Shown here in pieces: positions 33,348 through 45,054 of a stretch of DNA of 64,000 nucleotides. The stretch lies in the NCBI GenBank assembly GCA_010356995.1, contig ML996703.1, forward strand, positions 124,001-188,000. Reading direction: 5' to 3'. Under the pieces are notes generated by a model. That model worked only from the letters and a program-made list of their open reading frames with translations. It was not told where the DNA came from and made no database searches. This stretch comes from Trichodelitschia bisporula (taxonomy: Eukaryota; Ascomycota; Dothideomycetes; Phaeotrichales; Phaeotrichaceae). Every line of letters begins with the position of its first letter. Position 1 is the first letter of the stretch. The translations under genes and the position numbers were made by a program.

Positions 33348-36300
33348 AGCGAACGAACGATGGCTTGGAAGCTGGAGAGAAGTCAACATTGGGGGAGCAC
33401 GACGGCATACATATATCTGCCCGGGACATGGTCGAGGTTTGGGAGGACAAGGATGCAGTTTGGGGGGACAAGCCCCGGGGCTGGCACCAGCCGCGCTGGC
33501 TGCATCGTTCGAAGGCTAGCCTGCGCCAGAGTGGATGGTCCTTGGGCGTCGGGGAGACTGTCACGTAGCCTGTCGTCCTGCGACTAATTTTGCCTGGGAG
33601 GGCGCAGTCCATGCTGATGGGCAGGACAATGGTGATCAGGCTTGCAGGGCGCGGCGTACCCGTCGCTGGTGTTGTCTCTCGCTTGAGAGCCGGGGTGATA
33701 CTGTGTGGGGGGTAGGGATGTGGTTAAAATGTGGTTGGGGGTGGGTGGTTATCACCAGGGGGTGCTCTGACCAGGGAGCTTCTTTTTCCAGGTTCCCGCC
33801 GGTGGACAGCAGCAGTACGGAGGGACTCGTAGAGTAAACCAGCAGTAGGTCGAGTCCATACGAGGTAAGTTAACTGCGAAAGGCTAATCCATGCTCTCCC
33901 GCTTGGTGTGTCTGATCTGATCAGATTGCAAAACATGGCCGCGCGGGAGGCCTTGATTGAAGAAAGTGGAGAGGCCAGAGATGAAGATGAGCCGCTAGAG
34001 ATGCTCTGCCACACAAATGTTCTTTTCCTGGAATATTGCGGTTAATGTCTGATTAATTCGGTGTGAGGATGCTTTGAAGACTTCTCTCACACACCACACC
34101 CTCTCTCTCTCTCTATCCCTCATATCATCGTCATGACCACTGCATCGATCCAAGTTCCAGACCGGGGTCAACAGAAACAGCACGAAACAATAGGTTGAGG
34201 GGGCGACGGCAAGAATCGTGTCCGAGTCCAACGCCCCTCGCCACCCCTCCTCTGCCCTTTCTCACTCCAGCAGACCGTCGCTCGCGTCGCCCAGTGAAGC
34301 CGGCAAGTCAGCGGCAAGCCCTGGAGGCCGAAAAAGATGTGCGGCTTGTTCCAGCCGCCCCCGTCTGAGGCTGGGTGGCCCGGACGCCACAAACTCAGCC
34401 GTTCTGCGCTTGGGCGCCACGCGATAGGGCACATACTCGCCAAAGCAATGCCGTATCCGTTAAATGTCCCCAGTCAGCCTGCCTGCATCGGGCGAGCGCG
34501 CTTGGAAAGAGAGGTGAGATGTTGGCTCTGGTGACGGTGGGGGCCGGGCGGTGGGGGGTTGCTCCGAAGAAAGGCGAAAACCTGCAGGATAGCGGGGTTC
34601 GCGTTGACGAAAGGAGCAGAGATGGACTGTGTTAGCTATGTGGAGAGGGTGTTCACCGGACCGCAAGCAGAAAGCAAGCACCGCAGAACGCAAGCAGGAA
34701 GCAAGTAAGCTGCCTGCCTGTCTCTCTCGTTTCGCGAGTTGAAGCTCACGCGATGGTGATGCAACAGGACCTCCCCCAAATGACTTGGGGCGGCAAAAAA
34801 GGCTGAGCAATCGCGGTGGATGCTGGTCAATGGCGTTCGTGTAGCGTGAGTTTGGGTGTCGTGTCGAAGCCTCAAGCTTGAGCTTCGCTGCAAGCCGAGC
34901 GGAAAGAAGGTGAGAGGTTGGCCTGACGACCTGGCAGCCTCAGGCATAGACTGAGAGAAAAGGCCGGTAACTGGGGTGACCCCCTATCGTTATGCCCCTT
35001 GACCCTGTCTCCTGCCTCTGCGCTTTCAACCACCCAAGACCCTCCATCACCCTCCATCACCACTTCCACCACTTCCACCCCCTCTGCCACCTCTACCACA
35101 CTCCCCCCAGTGCCCGGCGGCTCAGCCGTCCCCCGCTTCCAAATTTGGATGCACCACCAGCCCGCGCCCCTCTTGGTGTGGCGCTAGCTAAAGCTTAGCT
35201 GACCCCCCGGTACCCCGCCCCTGCGCAGTGAAGGAGAGGTGAACATTGCTCCACGCCCCTTCTCGCTTCCACTTCAACTCTCCTGTCGCAGCCTCTGCAA
35301 GCCCGCGGCCTGCAATTTTGAACGCCTCTTCGCCATTATCCATGCAATGCGGCTACCTGGGCGCAGATACCGTGCAGCCGTGGAAGGAAGTGAAAAATAA
35401 AAAGTGGGAAACGAGATGGGATTGACCCGATGGCGAAAAGAAAAGAAAAAAAATGGAAGAAACATGGGATGACTTTTTGTGTGTGTGCAACGCTCAACCC
35501 ACGCCCCTGGCTCAACTCTGCTGCTTGCCTGCTGCATGGCCTGGGGTTGAAATGAAGAGGCTTTATGGCTGCTGTTGCTTGCCTCCGGCCCCGCAAAAGC
35601 CGACGACCAGCCTCAACTTCCTCAAGGCTGGGCTACTGAGGTTGGGGAAAATGAAGATGGTCGGTCGCCAACCACTTCCGCTGCCACTGTCATTTCGTGC
35701 ATCGCGATGTTTTGTTTGCAAAGGAGATGAGCCAGTCGTATCAAGCACTGCACATAAGCAGTGACTACGGTACTTCATGAGAGATATTCTCCCCGCCTTT
35801 TCTCTGCGCGTCACTCGTGCCCAGCCCATCTCTGTCCCCACTTCTCACCTCCACGCATGACGACCACCCACGCTTCTTACCCGTCCATTCCAGTACACAA
35901 CGTGCTACGTAAACCCGGAGACATCTGCCATGTGCTCTTGCGCTTCGTGCTTCGTGCTCGTGCTCTCCGCCCTGTGCACAGAGAGAGCTGTCAATGGCGT
36001 TCCGTGCCATCGTGGCCCACGACACCGGAAACCGAGCATCACACAGCTCTCGTCTTGAAAAGCCCCAGCACACGGTTCCCAGTCCGCCCTCCCAGCGCGC
36101 CGAACAAACCGAACCCGTAACCTCACCGTGCCCACAAACTCCTTATCCGAATACCCGGTCGTACACAAACCGCACCGCATGCTTCGAAAGCTACGCAGCC
36201 TGCAGAACGAAACCGGCCCAACCGGCTGCTGTGTGTTGCTGGCTGTCACCTCTCCAGCCCGCCTCGTTGCACGCCCTCTTGTTCCCGTCGGTCGTATGCC

Positions 36301-38984
36301 CGAAGCTTGCCTTGTATCCATACCGCACACAACCGCCCACTCCATCCCTCCCTCCAGCTCTCCACATCGCATCTCTGCATCACCATCCCCACCCAAACTC
36401 CTATCAATCCGGCACCCACATCCCGTTGCCCAGAATCGCCGTCCCGCGGCGGTGGGCGCATCTCACACACCCATCCCAATCCAGCCAGCAGTCCCCAAGC
36501 AAGCCCACCTATTCGCCCTCGCTCCGGGCCTGAAAATGGGGAACTCCGATCCATGCCTCCGCGCCCATTCGACACCGTCCCATCTCCCGCGGCACATTCA
36601 ATAGGCGCTGCATCAACACCGCGGGCCTGTATATTTTCGCCCGCTTTTTGACGATATGCGTGATTATGCCGTTGGTCGCGAACCTGGAATCCCATCCCCA
36701 GTGAAGTTGCCCACGGCCAACCACCCCGCCTCCGCCGCCGGCGCGCACACAGGATGCGCCCGATGCGGACGGGGCGTGCGCAAAAGGAAAGCGCCTGCAG
36801 ATGAATGCAGAGCCGCGCCTTTGCGTCTGCGTCTGTGGAGCTGGGACGACTTCACGCGAACAGGCGAGGCGAGAGACATCTGCGGGTGCAGTGGAGCACA
36901 GATCAGACGTGAGAGACACGCATCGTCTCGACCTGCTCATTGAGCGTGTCGTTCCCTCGGCCTCGTGCACGGAGATTCTTGTCAAACGGCTGTGGTGCGG
37001 TCTCGAGTTTGAGCCGCTCGCTTGCCCTGCTTGCCCAATTCCAGCTCGCCTGATGCCAGCCCGATGGCAACTCGCCGCACTCTCTCGCTCCTCGAAAAAC
37101 TTTTACATTTTTGCGTCTCACCTCCAGCGCTTCATCGCGATCCCAAGATTCCAGACTCCGCCTAGCCATCCCTCGTGCCTTCTTCCCTCCCGCCATCGTC
37201 CCTTCCCCACGCCTAGACCTAGCCCACCCCACCAACGACGGTGTATCGATAGCACGCGCCCACGCACCGCCCACATTGGCCGCAACCAACGTAGCCAAGC
37301 ACCTCCCGCATCGCAACGGGCGTCAGACGGCGGGCCTCGCCCTCGCTCACCTCCACTGTACTACAAAACTTCCCTCTGCAGTACTACTGTGCACAGTCAC
37401 GAGCGGTAGCAACCGGTCGCACTGCGGCTGACGCTGACCGATCATCGTGACCGAACCATTATCGTGCCTCGACTAATCGCGGGTACACCACGCTCAAGCT
37501 GAGGACAAGAATTTCAGCCGCGGGCCGGCGGCTCGGCGCAACTTCAAACTAGTTCTAGTATACGGTGCTAGAACTACACCGCGCGGATGCCCGCTTGCCT
37601 AGGAGGTAAATCTGACCTCATTGCCCCAGCCGCTTGTCCTGCAGTCTGACCCATCATGACCTTCTCCATCCGCATCCGCTACTCGGTCCACCGCTCAACG
37701 ACACCCTCGTAGATACGTCAAACTAGGTAGGTACGTACCGGCCACCACCGCGGCCCGGGCAGGCCAGAAACACGAGTTCAAGCATCGCCATCCCCGGGCT
37801 CGGAATACGAGCCGCCGAATCGTCGACCTCACCGATCAATAACTCTTCCCAGCTACGAACCGGGTTGATCATCCCCATTGACCAAATCACAAAACCGGCT
37901 TACACGCGATCGCGCAACCACCGCGCGATCGGCTCGGGGATGGGAGTAATCGCAGCGGGCATCAAACACCAACCCCGGCGTTCACGAGGGTGAGGATCTG
38001 CAACGAATTGGCCAAGGCTCCCCCGGCTGCGACCTTCCATCTTGATCTGAGGCAGCGAGAGCGGGGTTTCAGTGGAGTAAGAGCGGAGCTAGCGCCGGCT
38101 GAGGGTGTTGACTCTTGACGGTGATGCTGTTGGTGCTGGGCTACTGTGCACTACTGCTCTCGTGAACTGCTCTCGTGAGAGTTGCGATGTCGACCCCACA
38201 TCGCCCCGCCGTCCGCCCTGCGGCCCCACCGGCTTCCCTGTCGGGCCGGCGCCTGCGCTTGTGGGAGCTACGGTAGGGTATGCCCGAGCGCGCGCCGAGC
38301 CCATAGTAGAAATCCCTCTGTAAGCAGTACCTCTGTACGGTAGCCAAGCTCCAGCTCTGCATTCTCCATATCGCGCACTGTAAATGCTGCCTCGGCCCGC
38401 CGAGCCAGGCCCCCAAACCAGACAAGCGCATCTCCTACATCGCCCCGGCCGTAGCCGGGGCGGCGGTGCAGCGGGTGGGACTGTCCGCACCGTCTCCCAT
38501 TGGCGGGATTTAAATAGCCACACGGTGAGGCTGGGGCGTACTTTTTACGGCGCGCAAAATGACTAACCTGACTTCAGATTTCGACAAAGTGCGCGAGGCT
38601 GCGGCGCGCTGATGCGTGCGGGTAGGCAGTGCTGTGGGATATTTGGCGATGAGGGTGTGCTTGGAGGCCTCGAGGTGAGATGAAGGGTTTGACAGGGTGG
38701 CAGTTGCGACCGATGCGATTGCGGGGGATGTGCCCCGCACTGGATACTGGATCCCCCGCTCATCTCCCTCCCCCGCTTGAAGCGGGTTTCACCCGTGGCA
38801 CGCACGTTTGCGCTGAGGACCCGGCTGCATCATCGCCCGCAAGGCTCCGGTCTGGGTGCGAAACCTGCGCTGGCTCATGTCTGGGGACGGGTTCGAGAAT
38901 ATTCCTTGCCGATGTTGGGTGTGGGGAAGTGGGACTTCAGCCTTGCGCTGGGTGTGACATCCGAACCGTTGGTATGGACAGCGA

Positions 38985-39870
38985 TGACAGATTCTGCGGG
39001 CCGGGCGATTTGCTATGCCGATGATTATGCTGATGATCGTAATGTGAGATGTGCACATGGGAATTACATTTTGAACCGGCCGGAAGATGCGGTTATGGTC
39101 ATGGTGAGGCGGGAGTGAATTTCATATTCTGCGGGCCCCGAGATGTACCGATCCCGATGATCATGATGCGAGGAATAAAGCAGTAAGCGTCCGACACGCT
39201 GGTATACACATGGCAATTACATTTTCCGCGGGCCGCGCGATGCGCTGCCGGCAATGATCCATGATGCGGGGAGTAAGTTTTGCAGAGCGGGGGATCCCAA
39301 ACCATATATGTCGATCAGCGCTGATGCCTTTCGCAGCGGGACGACGCTGGGTCGAATCGCATACGAGCATCCATATGCCGTGTCTGTCGTGTACGCCGGT
39401 CCGCTTCTACTAATTTTCAACGCCTTCGCATCTACTCCACGATGATCATGATGCGGAAACGTGATGTGGAGGGCAAGCTTTTGCAGAGTGAGGGATCCCA
39501 ACCCCTATATGTCAATCAGGACGGCTAATCTTCCTCACCATGGAATGATGCTAGGCTGAATCGCTGTGTTCCGTGTGCTGGCGTCCATATGTCGTGGCTG
39601 GGGTGCACGACGTCTACCGCTTCTGCTTGCCACAACGCCCTCACATCCTCCCCACAATGATCACGATGCGGGAGATTAAGCTTTGTAGAGTGACGGATCC
39701 CAGGCCTTTTGTGTCGATCAGGGCGACGCCAATCCTCCTCACAGTGTAATGATGCTGGGCTGCATCGCTGTATACCGAGTCCCAGCATCAATGTCATGTA
39801 CACCGTACACGACATCACCGCGTCCGCTTGCCACAATGCCCTCGCGTCTCCCAAACTGCTATCACAGCAT
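38985..39870. repeat. Degenerate tandem array, about 200-bp period
   Basis: Three diverged units are anchored by GATCA(T/C)GATGCGG-like starts at about 39254, 39442 and 39657, then GTAAG/AAG-CTTT-GCAGAG, then GGATCCCA at 39292, 39493 and 39695 (spacing about 201 and 202), (T/C)GTC(A/G)ATCAG, a hexamer-rich middle, and GCTTGCCACAA(C/T)GCCCTC in units 2 and 3. Upstream, shorter fragments carry the same anchor near 39023 and 39158 and a recurring CTGCGGGCC block near 38994, 39128 and 39218. There is no coding potential. It looks like an old minisatellite. Confidence 0.7.
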
Positions 39871-40481
39871 CTCGCCCCGTTCACCCCCCACCACCGTGCA
39901 TCCCAGACTCGCCACACGCCCGCCGAGCAGCCCGAGGCGCCGGTCCGGCTACAGACGCGTGCGACCTGTGCCGTCGGTGCGTACCGCCAGGCCCCGGACT
40001 CGGGAGGACATTACGTTTGAACACCTGAGGGCCGTCTGAAAAAAGCCATGGCCGTCCGGTCCTCCAAAGCACCCAAGCAGGACGGCCACAATTTTTTCAA
40101 GTGACCTTGTCCCTGCTACATCATGTACGCCCGTGTAACGCTCGCCGCTGGAGCGGGACGCATGTACCACAGTACGTCGTTGTACCGCGCCCGCGTGTAA
40201 ACGTGCACAACCCGCCATGCGGGCCCACTGCGGGCGGGATGTTGTGACACTGGAGAATTTACCCGCGGTTGGGACAGGACGCAGTGGGTCGGGATTGCTC
40301 GCATGCTGTACCGGTATATGGACTGGGAGGTGTGTTGAGGACCGCTGGGAGGAGAGTGACAAGCTGTGGAACGTTGGACATGCGCTGTTACCGTTGTGGT
40401 TTTCGTTGAGGTGGCGGGTTGGTGGGGTGATGGGTGGAGGTACTTTGTTTGCGGATGGGAGGGTGGATTGGTTGATGTACG

Positions 40482-40690
40482 GATGTAGACATGAGGCAAG
40501 AGCATTGTGATGTCAGGAAGGAGCCGTAGGAGCATACTTATCTGAGGAAGGGACATGACGTAATGTGCTTATGGCTGAGGGAAGGAGCATCGGAGGAAAT
40601 CGTGTATTTATTTTAGAGAGCCTCTCGACTGTCTTCCTTTCGTCTTTATTACAATCTTCGAATTTCACAGCCGTCTGTCGCACGTGAAGA
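40482..40690 (+). repeat. Dispersed repeat family, copy 2
   Basis: It matches the copies at 3760 and 58419: GATGTAGACATGAGG, GAGCATTGTGATGTCAGGAA, AATGTGCTTATGG, GAAGGAGCAT, GGAGGAAAT, GTGTATTTA, a pyrimidine-rich part, and TGTCGCACGTGA at the end. It lies in the gene desert. Confidence 0.7.
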
Positions 40691-41094
40691 CTCTTGCTCC
40701 CATTGTGGGTGTGGTGTTGAATTTTTGAGATGGTAGATGCTAGAACTAGCCTTGCGTTCATTTGGTGGTGAGGCTGAGAGTGGAACTTCACTTAAAATGT
40801 CACACAAACCACTCGAAGCACAAGGTTAACGCATAGTTACTGGTAGTGCAGAAGCACAACGCTAGATCCTAGGTACACGTAATTGACTTAGAAACCTGAG
40901 ATCAAGCATCTACCGTTCATGGTCCAGAGCGCCCAATACAGAGCATCCGGGTTTCAACCCAGCGTAAGCCAAGTCAAAAGACTCCCACAAACAGTACCTG
41001 CATAACCAGTTTAGAGACACAGTAGCCCAATCCCTACAAGCCAAAGCTCGTCAAGATCGTCTGCCACTGCTTCGCAAGACTCCGTCGTGATCAC

Positions 41095-44000
41095 CTACTT
41101 CTTCCCTTTGCCTTTGCCACCGTTGACGATGGCATCGTTCGAAGCCGTGGAGTCCTTCGACTCCTTCTTGTCCTTAGCGTTTTTCTTGCCCTTCTTGTTC
41201 TTAGAGTCCTTATAGTCCTCCGAGTCCTTCTCACCCTTCCTACCGAAAAGCCCCTTGATCCACCCCTTGAACCCCTTGTCACCCTTCTCGCGCTCCTGCG
41301 CCTCCCGGATGCGCCGAACGGCATCACCCCCAACCGCAATCGGCTTGTCAGCCGGCCGCACAATGGAAGGCTGCGACAAGCTGCTCCAGTCATGACGAAC
41401 ACCCATAAGCGGATGATAAAAGTGCGGCATCGACTGCGATGGCTGCAGCGTCTGCTGACCACCAGGCAACTGCACCGGAAAGCGCCGACCAGCCGCATCC
41501 GCCTGCCCAGCAAGAATGTGCGCCGGAAGACCCGGAACCGGAGGCATCGACGACTCACGATTCGGCGCGGCAGGGCTGCCGGGACGAGTGGGAAGCGCCT
41601 TCATCAGCGATGCCGGCGACGGGCGGATAGGCGATTCATACTGCTTGCGCAGACCGGTGGGACGCGAAGGCGTGTCCGGCGACGCACCTAGCGACGGCGC
41701 GTTGAAGAGCATGGGCATCGAGTGCGCGGCCACCATGTGATGAGGCGTAGGACCCGGGGCACGAGCCGGAGGCGTACGGTTCGTGCGGTGAATCAGCTCT
41801 TGCATAGCACGCTCGGAGCCCTTGAGAGGAGAATGCTCGATAGGCGGACCCGCGGCGCCGAGAGTATCCGCATCGGCCATCATGTGGCGGCGGTAGTTGC
41901 GCATCATGTACTCACCACGGTCTTCATTTGATGTGGCACCCGGGTTGGGAAACTTGAGCTTCGACAATGCGGCTTGGTCGTAGAGCCACTGGCGGTCGTA
42001 CTTCGAAGCGGAGTATTCCTGGATCGGGATGCGCTCGTGGTACTGGCCGGGTCCGTTGGATGGCATCTGCTCGCGCGGCTGGAACATCTCATGGTCGGGC
42101 TTAGGCGGCATCGCGAAGTGGGGCTTGCGCGAAGGCTTGGGATGCGCCTGACGGTTGCGTTCAAACCACTCTCGATTCTCGCGCTCCTGGTCTGTCTCAC
42201 CCTTGTGCTCATTCGACTCAGGAGAGCGGTACGGGAAGCCCGTAATGAAGTCTGACATCGGCATGGGAGCCGTCTGCTGCAGATTGTAGATCCGGTCGAA
42301 GTCCGGAGGAGCAACGGCCGTCTCCCGCAAGAACGAAGGCACAATCTGGTCGTAGTCGCGAGGAGGGCCTGTACGCTTGACCCGAATGCTACCCGCAACC
42401 GTGGTCTGCTGGCTCGGACCAGCAGTGGCAGTCATACCCCGACTAGGCCCAGCAACCGTAGCCGTCGAGTGGACATTCGCGAAGTCGGGAGGGATACCAG
42501 AGGCATCACGGATCTCCTGCGGAATGGCGTTCCAAAGCTCGGACGCGGTACCGGTAGCATCATGGGGTTGATCCGGTGAATGATTCCAGCGGTTAAGGAA
42601 GTCCTGCACTTTAGCAGAATTGACCGGCTGCGGGTGATAGATCCGCTCGAAGTCAGGAGGATGGACGGCCGAGTTACGAAGGAACGACGGCACAATCTCG
42701 TCGTAATCGCGAGGCCGAAGGTTCTGCGCGGTCTGGCAAGGACTGGCGGCCGAGGTCGACGAGGGGATGTCCTTAAACCCGGGCGGGATGCCATGTGGAC
42801 CACGCGCCGGGTTCAGAGTAACGTTCTCAAACCCAGGCGGAACGGCAGGTGTCTTACGCACCGGATCGTCAAGCACATTTTCAAAGCCGGGCGGAACGGC
42901 ATGTGGATCGGGATACTTCTGGGGCGAGACATATGGCGGCCAACCAGTCATGAAATCTGACATCGTGGGAGGATCCGGCAGCGGCGCATAGCGCCGGCCA
43001 ATGTCTGGAGAAGCGGGAATGGCGTTCTCATTGTAGTAGTAAGGACGAAGGTCGTGCGCGCTCTGGCTGGGACCGGCGACCGTGGCCGTGTAGCTAGGAC
43101 CAACGACAGTAGCCGTCTTGGTAGACTCGGCAGCCGTAGCCGTCTGACCAGGACCCACAGCCGCAGTCGCCTGAGTAGGCTCGGCAGCCATAGCTACGAG
43201 TATCTCGCCAGGCTCGGGAAACGCAATTGTCTTATCAGCCTCAGTAGCAGTATTCTTCTTCGACTTCGAGAAGATGTTCTTAAACAAATGCGGAATGCCC
43301 GACCCATCCCTCGCGGGCTGCGGCACGATATTCTCCAATCCAGGCGGGACGTGAGGAGCCGGGCGGGGCAGCAGAACGCTGGACCGATACTCGCCCCACG
43401 GGTAGATGGGCGTGGGACTAGGGACATTGCGCTCGAAGTCGGGGTAGCCCTCCGGCGAACCCGGGAATGGGATGTCGAAGTCGTCGAAGGACGGCGTTGA
43501 AGACTGGTCGTCGTTGTTGGCTGTCCCCTCGAGGTTGTCGGCGTTTTCTGGAGCTTGAGTATTGTCCTGGGGACCGGGCGCGATCGCGGGGATGGTATGA
43601 TTGGCAGGAGCGCTGTTGATAGGAACCGAAGCGCAATTATCGGACCGAGCAGCTGTGCCTGCGGCACCGAGGATGTAAGCCGACTTGCCGAGATCACTGT
43701 TGGATGCAAGAGAGCTGCCAGCCTGGCCGTCGTGGCTGCCGCCGCGGCCCTGGCGGATCAAGGAACGAAGGTAGTTGCGACGCTGATTCGGAGAGTCGAA
43801 CAAGCGGTCGTTCTCATAGACAGGTGCCTTTCCCTTCTTGTAACGCTGATTCGGAGTTCCGAGCAAGTAGTCGTCGGTTTCGTAGACAGGCGCTTTGCCC
43901 TTCTTGTCGACGCGCTTGTCATGCTTGATGTCCGTCTCGTCAGGAAGGTTCATCGCGGCGTCGTTGTCGGTCAACTCGCCCATCTTCTTGAGCTCAGGCA

Positions 44001-44523
44001 GAACCTGCGCTTCAGTCTTGCCCTCCAGAGCAGCGGCAGCTGCCTGGATAGAAGCGCCAACTTCAGCGTCCATCTCAGCATCTTGCCAGTGAAAGCCATC
44101 AAGCGGCGCGGTGCCTTCGAGATACATGGTGGCGTGACGACGAGCACGCTTGATAGCCTTGGCTTCCTCTTCAGCCTTTCTAGCCGTTTGAGCCTCCAGC
44201 TCCTCTTCGACCTTCTTATTCTGTTCATTTATCTCCTTCATCAGACGAGCATTGTCGGCCTTCACCACACCTCCCAGTTCAACCATTTTTCCAGACTCAT
44301 GCTGACGCGCCTTCTGCACATCCGCCAGGTCCGCAAGCCACTGGGTACGCGGTGATGGAACATATGCCTCGCTCCCGTCCTGAAGGCCTTGCTTCTGCGT
44401 CTCCTTAGACTGACGCAACTCCTTGCTGGCCTTGGCCAAGAGCGCAGGCGCCGGAACAGGAGGAGGGAGATTGTTCCGCGTGCGATAGATATTCATCCGC
44501 GAGTAGTACTCGCGACGAGACAT
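41095..44523 (-). CDS. Very large disordered protein with PPxF repeats
   Basis: From the first ATG at 44523 (MSRREYYSRMNIYRTRNNLPP) one open frame runs 1142 aa. The frame stays open and protein-like upstream to at least 44730 (GNSPALPGSPSPLP), and a CTAAC branch site plus TTTCAG acceptor near 44785 suggest a further 5' exon, so the true start is uncertain. Residues about 80-150 hold a charged helical stretch (MKEINEQNKKVEEELEAQTARKAEEEAKAIKRARR). The middle repeats short motifs: (V/I)PPGFEN(V/I) several times, RDYD(E/Q)IVPSFLR with xPPDF(E/D)RIY twice, MSDF(M/I)TG twice, and an ATVAGPSQ-like series. The C-terminus is Lys-rich (KKGKKNAKDKKESKD, GKGKGKK). I do not recognise a family. The low complexity and basic tail suggest a scaffolding or nuclear protein, but this is inference. 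Confidence 0.75.
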   Translation of the reverse strand: MSRREYYSRMNIYRTRNNLPPPVPAPALLAKASKELRQSKETQKQGLQDGSEAYVPSPRTQWLADLADVQKARQHESGKMVELGGVVKADNARLMKEINEQNKKVEEELEAQTARKAEEEAKAIKRARRHATMYLEGTAPLDGFHWQDAEMDAEVGASIQAAAAALEGKTEAQVLPELKKMGELTDNDAAMNLPDETDIKHDKRVDKKGKAPVYETDDYLLGTPNQRYKKGKAPVYENDRLFDSPNQRRNYLRSLIRQGRGGSHDGQAGSSLASNSDLGKSAYILGAAGTAARSDNCASVPINSAPANHTIPAIAPGPQDNTQAPENADNLEGTANNDDQSSTPSFDDFDIPFPGSPEGYPDFERNVPSPTPIYPWGEYRSSVLLPRPAPHVPPGLENIVPQPARDGSGIPHLFKNIFSKSKKNTATEADKTIAFPEPGEILVAMAAEPTQATAAVGPGQTATAAESTKTATVVGPSYTATVAGPSQSAHDLRPYYYNENAIPASPDIGRRYAPLPDPPTMSDFMTGWPPYVSPQKYPDPHAVPPGFENVLDDPVRKTPAVPPGFENVTLNPARGPHGIPPGFKDIPSSTSAASPCQTAQNLRPRDYDEIVPSFLRNSAVHPPDFERIYHPQPVNSAKVQDFLNRWNHSPDQPHDATGTASELWNAIPQEIRDASGIPPDFANVHSTATVAGPSRGMTATAGPSQQTTVAGSIRVKRTGPPRDYDQIVPSFLRETAVAPPDFDRIYNLQQTAPMPMSDFITGFPYRSPESNEHKGETDQERENREWFERNRQAHPKPSRKPHFAMPPKPDHEMFQPREQMPSNGPGQYHERIPIQEYSASKYDRQWLYDQAALSKLKFPNPGATSNEDRGEYMMRNYRRHMMADADTLGAAGPPIEHSPLKGSERAMQELIHRTNRTPPARAPGPTPHHMVAAHSMPMLFNAPSLGASPDTPSRPTGLRKQYESPIRPSPASLMKALPTRPGSPAAPNRESSMPPVPGLPAHILAGQADAAGRRFPVQLPGGQQTLQPSQSMPHFYHPLMGVRHDWSSLSQPSIVRPADKPIAVGGDAVRRIREAQEREKGDKGFKGWIKGLFGRKGEKDSEDYKDSKNKKGKKNAKDKKESKDSTASNDAIVNGGKGKGKK

Positions 44524-45054
44524 GTGCCCCTCACGCGCCGAGCGGGGAGCAGACAGAGGAGACGAGCCCGGGAACGCCCCCTCCACATCGCGCTGCGAGG
44601 GACGCGGGCGGGGCAGCGGGGAGGGGGAACCAGGCAAGGCCGGCGAGTTCCCGGTTTCGATAACGTTATACTTCTGGACCGTGGACAGGTTGTTGCCTTT
44701 GATGGGCAGCTTGTTACCTTGGATGGGCAACCTCTTGATGGCGCTTCCAGCTTTGATCCTAGAAGATGTTAACTTTCGATTCTGAAAACGTGCATTGCCC
44801 TCTCTTGTTAGAGTTGGGGCTGCATAGAAAGTGAAGGCAGAGTGATGGTGGAGAGGTGGGGGCTAGTATCACGGACTCCGGGCATATGGGCAGTGGAAGG
44901 GCAGTGATGTGTCGAGAAGCATCGGCTGGGGTGAACTAGCCGGATCGATCACAGACCAAGATGTACGAAAATAGGTAAACCTCTCAAGTTATATCTACCG
45001 TGTAGACATAGAACCAAGCGAAAGTGCATCCTAAGAAAACCACGCCAAGTATGC

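Larger units (their letters stand above)
33258..41094. other. Gene desert between laccase and a large disordered protein
   Basis: Nearly 8 kb has no frame that I can accept as a gene on either strand. The left end is the laccase promoter. From 34.2 to 37.4 kb the plus strand is rich in CCC, CTC and CACC, like very long fungal leaders, with many overlapping shadow frames (for example 35994-36533). From 38.9 to 39.9 kb there is a degenerate tandem array, and at 40.5 kb a dispersed repeat copy. No transposon protein or terminal repeats were seen. Confidence 0.5.

Noticed and set aside
35905-36695. Several overlapping 100-180-codon frames on both strands in the gene desert
   Set aside because: They overlap each other in low-complexity CACC/CTCC sequence and none resembles a protein.
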